A stretch of DNA of 64,000 nt from Photorhabdus noenieputensis (GTDB lineage: Bacteria > Pseudomonadota > Gammaproteobacteria > Enterobacterales > Enterobacteriaceae), in the NCBI RefSeq assembly GCF_018448935.1, contig NZ_RCWC01000034.1:1-64000 (forward strand), written 5' to 3'. Below the pieces are notes generated by a model. It worked only from the letters and a program-made list of their open reading frames with translations. It ran no database searches and had not been told where the DNA came from. A program made the translations under genes and the position numbers. This document shows, piece after piece, positions 29,208-38,340 of the stretch; position 1 is the stretch's first letter; every line of letters starts with the position of its first letter.

Positions 29208-29686
29208 TAAAAAACCCTTTCATCCCAAATACTATACGTACTCGTTGAACACGCCACATTATTCCAGGTAATATTGGCATATACTATTGAAAGAATTTCC
29301 TGTGGCATCATATGATTACTGGTTAATGAATGCGGGTGGTCTGATTTTAAACTAACAATATACGCTTGCCCAAGACGAATTGTATAGTAAAGCTCAAGTC
29401 CACCGTTTTCGCTGGTACGGTAAGATTCAAGAAAACACTCTAACCTTTCGTTATCATCCAAGCTTTTTGCTAATAAAGGAGAAGCTTTATCAATAGGTTT
29501 AGTAATAATTACCGGATGATGTGAAACATTTTGTTTGCGAGTCATAAGATGTTGCAGACTATAGACGAAGATCTTATCTTCGTGCCCATTTTGCGCTTTG
29601 ATACCTATTGAGTCTCTTCTGCCACAACCAGCAGAAATTAACCCTTGATTTTGACCTTTAACTGTTAAATAAATTAAATTTGACAT
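29207..29686 (-). CDS. Orphan Hcp-family T6SS tube/effector carrier
   Basis: Hcp forms the hexameric inner tube of type VI secretion systems and carries small effectors in its lumen. The 159-aa product begins MSNLIYLTVKGQNQGLISAG. It contains GCGRRDSIGIKAQNGHEDKI, KQNVSHHPVIITKPIDKASP and GGLELYYTIRLGQAYI, the pattern of the enterobacterial Hcp subfamily found with diverse effectors. I take the ATG at 29686, six bases after GCGAG; in-frame codons at 29692 and 29722 are less good. No other T6SS structural gene is in the window, so this is an orphan copy that would rely on a T6SS encoded elsewhere. Confidence 0.88.
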   Translation of the reverse strand: MSNLIYLTVKGQNQGLISAGCGRRDSIGIKAQNGHEDKIFVYSLQHLMTRKQNVSHHPVIITKPIDKASPLLAKSLDDNERLECFLESYRTSENGGLELYYTIRLGQAYIVSLKSDHPHSLTSNHMMPQEILSIVYANITWNNVACSTSTYSIWDERVF

Positions 29687-29974
29687 ATTCATCTCGCTTA
29701 TTTTTTCAACACTTCGATGCATACTGCGGTAGGCAGATCAATATTGTCAAGGGTAAATGTTCTTAAAACACACAATTTTTTATTTCAAGTACTCAAAATG
29801 TTAATAATCGGCCTCCAATCGCAGAACAAAAAGTAGGAAAACATGTATACAATATTGATTGTAATTACCTAGATTCTCTAAGATAGTAAGCAACAATTGT
29901 CTGCATTTTATGGCAAAAATGTCGCTCATTCTTTGAAAAAACAAACAATTAACATCATTGGACATTGAACAACA

Positions 29975-31405
29975 GTGAAAAATAGCAGCGAACAACCCAC
30001 TTTCTACATCCACGACTACGAAACTTTTGGTCAACATCCGGCCTTAGACAGACCGGCTCAATTTGCTGGTGTTCGTACTGATATGGATTTCAATATTATT
30101 GAAGAGCCATTAGTTATTTACTGTTCACCTGCTGATGATTATTTGCCACAACCAGAAGCTGTCATGATTACAGGCATTACGCCTCAAATTGCATTAGAAA
30201 AAGGGGTCAATGAAGCGGAATTTGCCCGCCAGATTCATAATGTATTCAGTGTACCGAACAGTTGTATCCTCGGTTATAACAATATTCGGTTTGATGATGA
30301 AGTCAGCCGGAATATTTTTTACCGTAATTTTTATGATCCATACGCTTATAGTTGGCAAAAAGGTAGCTCCCGTTGGGATTTGCTTGATGTATTACGTGCC
30401 TGTTATGCCTTACGCCCCGAAGGTATTGTCTGGCCAGAGAATGAAGATGGTCTACCTAGCTTTAAATTAGAACATCTGACCAAAGCAAATAGCATTGAAC
30501 ATTCACATGCTCACGATGCTATGTCCGATGTCTACGCCACAATCGCAATGGCAAAATTACTCAAAGAAGTACAGCCAAGGATGTTCAATTATTTCTTTCA
30601 GTTAAGAAATAAGCAGAAAATTAGCGCCCTTATCGATATCCCTCAAATGAAACCACTGGTTCATGTTTCCGGGATGTTTGGCGCTGCTCGCAGCAACCTC
30701 AGTTTGGTTGCGCCTCTTGCCTGGCATCCAATAAACCGAAATGCTGTTATTATGTGCGATTTAGCTGGGGATATTTCACCATTACTGGAATTGGATGCAG
30801 ATACATTGCGTGAACGTCTATATACCCGCCATGATGAATTGCAACCAGATCAATCACCAGTCCCTATAAAACTGGTTCATATTAATAAGTGCCCGATAAT
30901 CGCCCCCGATAACACTTTGCGAACAGAAGACGCTGAACGTATTGAATTGGATCGCGATCATTGCGAAAGAAATCTGACTATTCTACGGAATAATCCACAA
31001 ATCAGAGAAAAAGTTGTAGAACTGTTTGCCGAGGCCGAACCTTTCCCTGAATCCGATAATGTTGACGCTAAGTTGTATGATGGCTTTTTTAGTGATGCCG
31101 ATAAAGCAACAATGAATATTATCCGTGAGACGTTGCCTCAGAATTTACCTGCACTCGATCTGACTTTTCAGGACCCACGGATTAAAACGCTGTTATTCCG
31201 CTACCGTGCCAGAAACTATCCTGCTACTCTAACTTACGATGAACAACAGCGCTGGTTACGTCATCGTCAAGATGTCTTAACTCAGGATAAGCTGAATGAA
31301 TATTTCTTTACAATTGAACAACTCTTCATTGAACACCAAGGCAATGAAGAAAAATGTCGCCAGCTCAAAGCACTCATGGAATATGCAGTGCAACTGGCTG
31401 GATAA
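29975..31405 (+). CDS. sbcB: Exodeoxyribonuclease I
   Basis: This DnaQ-fold 3'-5' exonuclease degrades single-stranded DNA and works with SSB in repair. The 476-aa product has HDYETFG (catalytic Asp and Glu) near residues 13-19, GYNNIRFDDE near 107, and HAHDAMSDVYAT (the HxxxxxD exonuclease III motif) near 180. LVHVSGMFGA and the C-terminal helical domain are as in E. coli. The start is a GTG at 29975, supported by the family N-terminus; no upstream ATG fits. A hairpin terminator follows. Confidence 0.97.
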   Translation: MKNSSEQPTFYIHDYETFGQHPALDRPAQFAGVRTDMDFNIIEEPLVIYCSPADDYLPQPEAVMITGITPQIALEKGVNEAEFARQIHNVFSVPNSCILGYNNIRFDDEVSRNIFYRNFYDPYAYSWQKGSSRWDLLDVLRACYALRPEGIVWPENEDGLPSFKLEHLTKANSIEHSHAHDAMSDVYATIAMAKLLKEVQPRMFNYFFQLRNKQKISALIDIPQMKPLVHVSGMFGAARSNLSLVAPLAWHPINRNAVIMCDLAGDISPLLELDADTLRERLYTRHDELQPDQSPVPIKLVHINKCPIIAPDNTLRTEDAERIELDRDHCERNLTILRNNPQIREKVVELFAEAEPFPESDNVDAKLYDGFFSDADKATMNIIRETLPQNLPALDLTFQDPRIKTLLFRYRARNYPATLTYDEQQRWLRHRQDVLTQDKLNEYFFTIEQLFIEHQGNEEKCRQLKALMEYAVQLAG

Positions 31406-31433
31406 TTAAACGGGGCGAGAACAAATATAAAAC

Positions 31434-31460
31434 GGCGAGTCATATATACTCGCCTTTCTT
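31434..31460. terminator. Terminator after sbcB (may act on both strands)
   Basis: GGCGAGT pairs with ACTCGCC around CATATAT, with TTTCTTTCT after it on the plus strand. The minus strand also shows a short T-rich tract, so it may also serve convergent dld. Confidence 0.75.
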
Positions 31461-31545
31461 TCTAACAGGATGATTATCATCAACCTTTACAGATTTGAAC
31501 TTTCTTAGTACCAGCATATCGTTGTAACTACTGAGAATATTGACA

Positions 31546-33261
31546 TTAAGATCCTTCGCCCCAATTTTTTAGCTTGGATGTTTTTCCAATTCCTGGGTTG
31601 AGAGTGTTAGTAGGATCAGTCATCCGATAAAAGGCCTTAAGTTGAGGTTTAGCTTGATATACATGCCCCACATTATGCTCTGCCGGGTATTCCGCACCTC
31701 GTTTATCAAGCAGTTCTATCATTCTTTCCTTCAATGCCTGTACATCTACCCCCTTTTTCACAATGTAATCCTGATGGAACACGTAGCACATAAAGTGTCC
31801 GCAATAAAGTTTGTGTACCAATACATCATCAAATTCTGGGGGTAATTGTTCAAACCATTCACGATCATTACGGCGCAGAGCGATATCAAGTGAAAGGATA
31901 TTCTCTACTTCGTTACTATGCACTGCTTGATAACGGATCGCCGAGCCACCAGCGGAAAAACGATGCAAGAACGCTTTAGCCCCCTCCTCTGGCGTACAAG
32001 CAAAGAAATCCCCTTCTACCTGGCTAAAATATTTTTCCAACCAGCTTCTGGCCTCTTCAACCCCATCACCAGACATCTTTAATATCAGATGGTGCTCAAA
32101 ACGATTACGATATTCTTTTAAACGTTTAGGCAAGTGGGAAGGAAGTAAGCGACTTAATCCCTGCATAATGCGGTCAACAAGATTGGTAGGCAAGAATGGA
32201 ATCCGGTTGAAGATAGCGTCCATTCTCCCTTTTAAAGTAAAATAAGCCGGCATTTTATCGGTACCAAGCTTATCAATCATGATAAAAGTATCTTTACCGT
32301 AAGTTTCCGCAATATCAAAAATATCCCGGTGCATATATTCACCCGCCACCGGTAAACTATGAAAATTTGCTAATATATGGCGACGCAATTCTGTCAATAC
32401 GCCAGTTTGATTGGTACCGATATAAAATACTTGAGACAAAGGTTCTGCCGGAAAAGTATCGAGCCGGACGGCAAACACAACCAGCTTACCCGCACAACCT
32501 GAAGTTTCGAACAAACGGCGCTCGTCAGAATTGAAACGAGATGGAGTATCAGCATCTACGTCACGCACCCGTTGGGCATATTCATGATCAGATGCTTTAC
32601 GCTGACCATGTTCTACATCCTGATCACTGTAACGTTGTTCTTCCAGACAAGAGAGAATCTCTTCTGGTGTTTCTCCCAAATAGATCCCTAGATGATTAAT
32701 CAATTCTGGCTTACCACGCTCATTAACCCGTCCATACAATGCCATTTCGGTATAAGCCGGCCCACGATGAACTAAAGAACCGCCGGAATTATTACAGATG
32801 CCCCCAACCACAGAAGCACCGATGCAGGAAGAACCGATAACTGAATGAGGTTCACGGCCCAGAGGCTTGAGTGCGCGTTCAAGTTGCCATAACGTACTGC
32901 CTGGTAACGCAACTACCTGATTACACGATTTTAAAATCTGAATTTTATTCATGCGCAGCGTGCTAATGATCACTATGTCACGATCATAATCCTTGCCATT
33001 CGGAGTAGAACCTTCGGTTACCCCCGTGTTGGCCGCTTGCATTAAAATGATTTTATCTGCTTCAATACAGGCCTTAAACACATACCACTGTTCCACCAGT
33101 GAACCGGGAAATACAACAGCTAAAGCGTCTCCTTGGCCGGAGCGAAAGCCTTTACGATAACGTTCAGTTTTATGGGGAGCAGTCAGAATATGAGATTTAC
33201 CGACAATATTGGTCAAGGTAGTAATTACTTGTTGATTTTGAGAGGTTTTTGTATCATTCAT
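31546..33261 (-). CDS. dld: Quinone-dependent D-lactate dehydrogenase
   Basis: Dld is a peripheral inner-membrane FAD enzyme that oxidises D-lactate to pyruvate and feeds the quinone pool. The 571-aa product equals the E. coli length. The PP-loop FAD domain is marked by GFRSGQGDALAVVFPGS, NTGVTEGSTPNGKDYDRDIV and VGGICNNSGGSLV. The membrane-binding and cap domains follow, and the end is HNVGHVYQAKPQLKAFYR. The ATG at 33261 has AAGGA eight bases upstream, whereas the in-frame start at 33285 does not. It is a single gene between sbcB and plaP. Confidence 0.96.
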   Translation of the reverse strand: MNDTKTSQNQQVITTLTNIVGKSHILTAPHKTERYRKGFRSGQGDALAVVFPGSLVEQWYVFKACIEADKIILMQAANTGVTEGSTPNGKDYDRDIVIISTLRMNKIQILKSCNQVVALPGSTLWQLERALKPLGREPHSVIGSSCIGASVVGGICNNSGGSLVHRGPAYTEMALYGRVNERGKPELINHLGIYLGETPEEILSCLEEQRYSDQDVEHGQRKASDHEYAQRVRDVDADTPSRFNSDERRLFETSGCAGKLVVFAVRLDTFPAEPLSQVFYIGTNQTGVLTELRRHILANFHSLPVAGEYMHRDIFDIAETYGKDTFIMIDKLGTDKMPAYFTLKGRMDAIFNRIPFLPTNLVDRIMQGLSRLLPSHLPKRLKEYRNRFEHHLILKMSGDGVEEARSWLEKYFSQVEGDFFACTPEEGAKAFLHRFSAGGSAIRYQAVHSNEVENILSLDIALRRNDREWFEQLPPEFDDVLVHKLYCGHFMCYVFHQDYIVKKGVDVQALKERMIELLDKRGAEYPAEHNVGHVYQAKPQLKAFYRMTDPTNTLNPGIGKTSKLKNWGEGS

Positions 33262-33412
33262 AGTCTCTTCCTTAATAATAATCACCTCTCAGAGCATAGA
33301 TTGTTTTTCTCCGTTTACCGTTGAAATTTTTCTTATCTGTAAGCTACCTCGCTGTTTTTTTTCTTAAGCTCCCTTTCCTTCATTATTACAGTAAATTGGT
33401 AACACAGTAAAA

Positions 33413-33445
33413 AATAATGGCACCAAATTCGGCACCATTATTCTT
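33413..33445 (-). terminator. Terminator after plaP
   Basis: AATAATGG pairs with CCATTATT with a two-base internal mismatch and an inner GG/CC step; the A-run on the plus strand gives a T-run for minus-strand transcripts. It lies just past the plaP stop codon. Confidence 0.6.
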
Positions 33446-33455
33446 TTACTAGATA

Positions 33456-34838
33456 TTAAACCATTTCAGAGCATTGGGGCATCGGCTGACGGAAGCGACG
33501 AGTCAGAAATACCATATAAATCAGACCAATTGCTCCCCAAGTTAGCCCTAATTCCATAGAACTTTGTTCCAGATTCATCCACAGTACACTAACGGTACAA
33601 GCACCTATCACAGGTAGTACCAAGAAATTAATTGTATCTTTTAATGTACGATTACGACGTTCACGGATATAGAATTGAGAAATAACTGACAAGTTTACAA
33701 AGGTAAACGCTATCAACGCACCAAAATTAATTAGAGCTGTTGCAGTAACCAGATCAAAGGTAATCGCAGATAACCCTATAATACCTACTAGCAATACGTT
33801 GATTACCGGAGTCCGCCATTTTGGATGAACGTAGCCAAATATTTTCTCAGGAAATACTCCATCGCGCCCCATAACATAGAGCAGACGGGAAACCCCTGCG
33901 TGAGCCGCCATACCAGAAGCCAAAACGGTGATACAAGAGAACACCAAGATAATAGCTTGGAACAACGTACCCGCTACATACAACATAATTTCTGGCTGAG
34001 ATTCATCTGGGTTCTTGAACCGAGAGACATCCGGAAAATAGAGCTGCAAGAAATAAGAAACCGCAATGAAGATAACACCACCGATTAATACCGTCAGGAA
34101 AATCGCTTTCGGAATCACCTTACCAGCATTCGGTGTCTCTTCGGACAACGAGCTAATGCCATCAAACCCTAGGAATGAAAAGCACAAAATCGTGGCCCCA
34201 GTAATCATTGGGATTAAATGAGCATCCTCAGAAACAAATGGTTTCGCACTCCATAAAGTTCCAACTCCTTCCCCGTTGTACACACCGTGGATCAGTAACC
34301 CCACAAATACAACCATAATGGCTACCTGAACAATAACAATAGCCGTGTTGAGATTAGCAACAACGTTAATGCCACGCAGGTTAAAAGCTGTCATCAGTAA
34401 TGCAAATCCCACAACGAAGATCCACGGATCCACGCTAGGAAAAATAGCTTGAAGATAAATTTTCGCTAATAAGACATTAATCATCGGCATGAACATATAG
34501 TCCAATAGCGACGACCAACCCACCATAAAGCCAACATGCGGACTAATGGATTTTTGTGCATAAGTATATGCAGATCCGGCGGATGGGAAACGTTTTACCA
34601 ATTTCCCATAGCTCAAGGCGGTAAACAGAATTGCGATCAAAGCAATAGCGTAGGATGTTGGTACATGACCGTCAGTCAAACCAGAAACAATGCCGAAAGT
34701 ATCAAAGATGGTCATAGGTTGCAGATAAGCAAGACCCATCATCACCACCTGAACCAAAGTCAGTGTTTTTCTGAGTTGAACACGATTGTTCGCACCAGTC
34801 TGGTTGGTGCCTAGTGGGATTACAGTATTATGAGACAT
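33456..34838 (-). CDS. plaP: Putrescine importer PlaP (YeeF), APC superfamily
   Basis: PlaP is a low-affinity, proton-driven putrescine importer in the inner membrane. The 460-aa product has about 12 hydrophobic helices and the near-invariant segments [34 protein letters not shown] and [39 protein letters not shown] and [19 protein letters not shown] follow, all close to E. coli PlaP. The ATG at 34838 has GGAGG eight bases upstream. A 66-codon open frame with its own ribosome-binding site covers the upstream region and overlaps this start (next entry). In E. coli plaP also neighbours sbcB and tmaR. Confidence 0.93.
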   Translation of the reverse strand: MSHNTVIPLGTNQTGANNRVQLRKTLTLVQVVMMGLAYLQPMTIFDTFGIVSGLTDGHVPTSYAIALIAILFTALSYGKLVKRFPSAGSAYTYAQKSISPHVGFMVGWSSLLDYMFMPMINVLLAKIYLQAIFPSVDPWIFVVGFALLMTAFNLRGINVVANLNTAIVIVQVAIMVVFVGLLIHGVYNGEGVGTLWSAKPFVSEDAHLIPMITGATILCFSFLGFDGISSLSEETPNAGKVIPKAIFLTVLIGGVIFIAVSYFLQLYFPDVSRFKNPDESQPEIMLYVAGTLFQAIILVFSCITVLASGMAAHAGVSRLLYVMGRDGVFPEKIFGYVHPKWRTPVINVLLVGIIGLSAITFDLVTATALINFGALIAFTFVNLSVISQFYIRERRNRTLKDTINFLVLPVIGACTVSVLWMNLEQSSMELGLTWGAIGLIYMVFLTRRFRQPMPQCSEMV

Positions 34839-35028
34839 GAGCGAAACCTCCCATAACTTCGATTCGCGTTGTGACACTACTTAATCGACAGTTACTGGGA
34901 AGACTTCGCTTCTGCCTATAGGCAGGAGAGTTAGAGGCTGGATTATATGCAGAGCGCAACGCTCCGTAGTCATCGATGCAGCAGCATGTACCGATTGGTA
35001 CAAGTGCGAAAGAGAATAATTGCTCCAT
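34828..35028 (-). CDS. Possible leader ORF overlapping the plaP start
   Basis: This 66-codon frame begins [20 protein letters not shown] and ends GGFAHVS, with the stop codon 8-10 bases inside plaP, so the two frames overlap by 11 bases. GAGG lies ten bases before its ATG. It is cysteine- and serine-rich with a hydrophobic start. The plaP ribosome-binding site lies inside this frame, so translation of the leader would govern access to it. A near-perfect hairpin sits mid-frame. It could be a regulatory upstream ORF responding to polyamine, or simply a chance frame; I recognise no homologue. Confidence 0.4.
   Translation of the reverse strand: MEQLFSFALVPIGTCCCIDDYGALRSAYNPASNSPAYRQKRSLPSNCRLSSVTTRIEVMGGFAHVS
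34909..34928 (-). promoter_or_regulatory. Hairpin in the plaP leader
   Basis: CTTCTGCC and GGCAGGAG form an eight-base stem (one G-U pair) closed by TATA. It lies about 70 bases upstream of the plaP start and inside the possible leader ORF. There is no T-run. Confidence 0.5.
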
Positions 35029-35371
35029 ATTTAGCGTTCCTCATTACGGCAACCGATTCTCATTACGGTTGCTCGTGGGCCAATTATCTATCCGGCTCAG
35101 AGTCCGGCCTCTGGTATAGTAAAAAATAAGTCAAAGCAAAAAAAATAACCGACACATATAAACGCATCAGTTATTCTCTAGTGGGCGAATTCTGCACTCG
35201 AAGACCTGAAATAGCAATACTCGGCGCACTAAAAGTTCATTATTTTTTACCACACCCATTGATGACGCTATGGAAGTCAACGGTGTCATATACACTTCTT
35301 TGGCATGAGCTAAGTTTTAACACAACACAAAACGGATTGCTATTCAGTTTTTACAGGTATAAGTAAAAAAC

Positions 35372-35407
35372 AAAAATCCTCTCTGTCAGCAACAAACAGA
35401 GAGGATT
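35372..35407 (-). terminator. Intrinsic terminator after yiuR
   Basis: A perfect 12-base stem (AATCCTCTCTGT with ACAGAGAGGATT) encloses nine bases. On the minus strand it runs into TTTTTG. It lies 27 bases past the receptor stop codon. Confidence 0.9.
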
Positions 35408-35433
35408 ATGACACTGTTAGTTAGAACGCGTTA

Positions 35434-37413
35434 TTAAAAGTCGTAATTGATACCAATGTTATAGCGACGACCATCCAATACCGTTTCATGAGTATCCTCA
35501 GTCACTTGCTTCTCAAATACGTTGTATACCCCACCTACCAAACGCAAACCATCAGCTAAATAATAACTGACACCGATATCCACAAAGGTATAAGACGGTG
35601 TTCCTTTCCCCATAGAGGTACGTGATAAATAATTCGAAGTTTTGCCACGGTAATTAACACGAGTCCAAGCTTGCATTTCTGGTAAAACTTGCCAATTTAA
35701 GGTTGCATTCGCCATATGTTTAGGCATCTTATTCAAAGGTTTCCCTTTAAAGTTACCACTCTTTTGCTCAGAATCAGTATACGTATAGTTTGCAGTCAAT
35801 AACCAGTCATCAACAATATCCCAGTTTATCGTCGCTTCTACACCACGCATATTGGCTTTATCAATGTTCACACGGTCACTAATAAATTTATAAGCAGTGC
35901 CATCAATAACGCACTTACCCCGAGATTTACCACTTGGATCGGTACAACGACGTAATTCAGTAATTTTATCTTTAAATTCAGTATTGAATATCGTTAAACC
36001 TGCATTAAAATTATCCTGATTGTTCCAAATAACACCAATTTCCTGGTTGAAGCTCTTCTCTGGCTTCAAATCTGGATTACCGACGATAATCGCGGGATCA
36101 CCACCACCACCCGTAATCTGCCCCCAATTAGATGCCGCTTGACGTAATTCTGGTGAACGGTATCCTGTCGAAATACCACCTTTAATTGTCCATTGCTCAT
36201 CAACATGCCATACACCATACAAACGTGGAGTCCAGTGGTTACCGAAATTTTCGTCTTTGTCCATACGGATACCACCGGTCAACGCAAAGTCATTAGTCAT
36301 TTGCCACTCATCTTCAGCAAATAACGCCCAACTCCAGCGGGTCAGCTTATTGACATTTTTAGCAGAAGCTAATTGATTCCCGTCATCACGTAAATCTTCA
36401 TAACGATACTGACCACCTACGCTCAATGAGTGGTCACCCAACATAAATACTGTATGAGTATTGAACAGATTATCGTAATATTTCATATCACGACCGGGGT
36501 TACGTGATTCGTCACGCTGGAAATATGTTGTCGATGTTCCAAAATCGTAAACACCGTTATGGGTGATGGAATAATTATTTCTTTTATATCGACTTTGGCT
36601 ATTACCTGGAGATCGCCAACTACTCGTTTTTGTTTTCCCTACAGTAGAATCACGATCTTGTTCATAACGTCCAGCTTCAAAATCAAAAGTATTCTGTTCA
36701 TCGGGCGTCAAAGAGAAAGTAGCTGAACCGTTACGCATTTCCTGTTTATTAAAACCACCAATAAATTTATCTTCATTTCGGTGAGAATACAGGCCACTCA
36801 CTTTCAGCCCCAGTAATCCATCAATAATTGGGCCAGAGGTATAAACACTACTCTGATGACTATTACCTGATTTAGAACGCTCTTGCAAAGTACCATCAGC
36901 GCGGAAGCTAGTTTTCCACTCTTTCTGTGCCTTACGGGTAATGACGTTAATCACCCCCCCCATCGCATCAGAACCATAAAGAGAAGACATGGGACCACGC
37001 ACCACTTCGATGCGTTCTATCGCAGCCAACGGCGGCAACCACCCCTGCTCAATACCAGAATTGTCACTGTTTGGACGAGTACCACGAGTATCAACACGCT
37101 TACCATCAACCAGAATCATCGTATATTGAGATGCCATACCGCGAATACTGATATCACTGTTGCTAGCACCACCTGTAACAACGACCCCCGGCACATCTTT
37201 CAATGCATCAGTCACATCACGATAAGCCTTAGTTTCCAATTGTTCACGGCTCACCACAGAAATAGACGCTGGAGCATCTTCAATTTTCTGTTGAAAGCCT
37301 GCTGCTGTAGTCACAATAATAGTGTCATTATTGCCGCCAACCGCCAAGACTGAGCTAGATGAAATTGCAGCAATAACACCTAACGCGATTTTTCTTTTAT
37401 TAAAAACACCCAT
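35434..37413 (-). CDS. yiuR: TonB-dependent outer-membrane iron-siderophore receptor (YiuR-like)
   Basis: The 659-aa product has a signal peptide (about 1-24, cleaved after VLA), a TonB box DTIIVT and a plug domain. The plug carries IRGMASQYTMILVDGKRV and IERIEVVRGPMSSLYGSDAM, then GGVINVITRK. A 22-strand barrel follows, with VGNPDLKPEKSFNQEIG and a terminal phenylalanine (YNIGINYDF). It resembles the IrgA/CirA/FepA group. The neighbouring ABC importer in the order receptor-ATPase-permease-binding protein matches the Yersinia Yiu system, which is the basis for the symbol. The ligand is probably a ferric siderophore but cannot be read from the sequence. GGAG lies eight bases before the ATG. 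Upstream DNA is partly duplicated. Confidence 0.85.
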   Translation of the reverse strand: MGVFNKRKIALGVIAAISSSSVLAVGGNNDTIIVTTAAGFQQKIEDAPASISVVSREQLETKAYRDVTDALKDVPGVVVTGGASNSDISIRGMASQYTMILVDGKRVDTRGTRPNSDNSGIEQGWLPPLAAIERIEVVRGPMSSLYGSDAMGGVINVITRKAQKEWKTSFRADGTLQERSKSGNSHQSSVYTSGPIIDGLLGLKVSGLYSHRNEDKFIGGFNKQEMRNGSATFSLTPDEQNTFDFEAGRYEQDRDSTVGKTKTSSWRSPGNSQSRYKRNNYSITHNGVYDFGTSTTYFQRDESRNPGRDMKYYDNLFNTHTVFMLGDHSLSVGGQYRYEDLRDDGNQLASAKNVNKLTRWSWALFAEDEWQMTNDFALTGGIRMDKDENFGNHWTPRLYGVWHVDEQWTIKGGISTGYRSPELRQAASNWGQITGGGGDPAIIVGNPDLKPEKSFNQEIGVIWNNQDNFNAGLTIFNTEFKDKITELRRCTDPSGKSRGKCVIDGTAYKFISDRVNIDKANMRGVEATINWDIVDDWLLTANYTYTDSEQKSGNFKGKPLNKMPKHMANATLNWQVLPEMQAWTRVNYRGKTSNYLSRTSMGKGTPSYTFVDIGVSYYLADGLRLVGGVYNVFEKQVTEDTHETVLDGRRYNIGINYDF

Positions 37414-37447
37414 TCCCGATTCTCCAAGAGATATAATTTCACTTTAT

Positions 37448-38340
37448 TCATCTATAAAAATGGATAATCAACATGTGCTCAAATAACGAGGATAAAATAT
37501 TTACCTCTGTGTAGTTTTATTATTTTATTAGTTTACTTATATCTTATTACCATAAGACATAAGACAATATTCTCTATTAATTCCAATAATCCATCTTATT
37601 AACTTATTCCATTTACTATCCTTTGCAGTTAAAGAGTAAATCTCAGCATTAACCAGACAAAACTGTAGCTTTTAAACACACAGTATTAAAAGGTAAATAA
37701 ATTATTCCTCATATACGGCGATGCACGTTTTGATTTTTATGCGCATTCCGCGCCTATGCTTTATCATAAATATAATTTAAACAATAAGTTAAAATGAATT
37801 CTCCAATCTCTAGCGTTGAAAGCAATACCTGTAAAATATCCCTATGATAACTGTGTTTAACTCCTTACATGTCACAAATCAGTATTAATATCATATACAG
37901 CTACCCAAGGTAATAATATTACGACAATATGTTTCTCGTGATACCAATACTACTACGTAGTATTAATCATTTAAATTCAGCTCACTAAGCAGTTCATTTA
38001 ATAAAAATGAATAATCAACGTATGCTAAGGTAACGAAAATAAAGTATTTATCCCTGTTTAGTTCTATCAGTTTACTAACATCTTATTACCATAAAGTATA
38101 AAACCGTATTTTTATTGGCTATAATAATCTATCTTATTAACACATTCTATTTACTACCCTTGCCAGCAAAGGGTGAATCTCGGCATTAGTCAGACAAAAA
38201 TGTAGTTTTTAAGACACTGTAGCATAAGAAAAATAGATCATTCCCCCACGTACAACTATGTACATTCCAGTTTTTGTGTGCAATTTATGTCATGCTTTGT
38301 AAAAAATATAATTTAAATAACAAGTTAAAATGAATTCTCA
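37448..38340. repeat. Diverged tandem duplication in the yiuC-yiuR intergenic region
   Basis: The segment starting at 37448 (TATAAAAATGGATAATCAAC) is repeated from about 37998 (AATAAAAATGAATAATCAAC), with an offset near 545 bases. Homology runs on through ATCTTATTACCATAA, TCAGACAAAA and AATATAATTTAAA to GTTAAAATGAATTCTC, where the second copy enters the real 3' end of yiuC. Many substitutions and small indels separate the copies, so the event is old. The 900-base gap contains no intact gene. Confidence 0.8.
37794..38005 (-). pseudogene. Decayed duplicate of the yiuC 3' portion
   Basis: The plus-strand text at 37920-38000 (GGTAATAATATTACGACAAT, ATGTTTCTCGTGATACCAAT, TCAGCTCACTAAGCAGTTCA) aligns with yiuC at 38551-38640 (GTAATAATATTACGACGAT, CTAAGTGGTTCATCTAATAA). 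The text at 37794 (AATGAATTCTCCAATCTCTA) aligns with the yiuC end at 38330. About 100 bases between them are deleted and the frame is lost. It is part of the tandem duplication. Confidence 0.7.

Noticed and set aside
37414..37470. Fur box directly before yiuR
   Set aside because: TGATTATCCATTTTTA matches only one arm of the consensus; the second copy at 38010 is no better.
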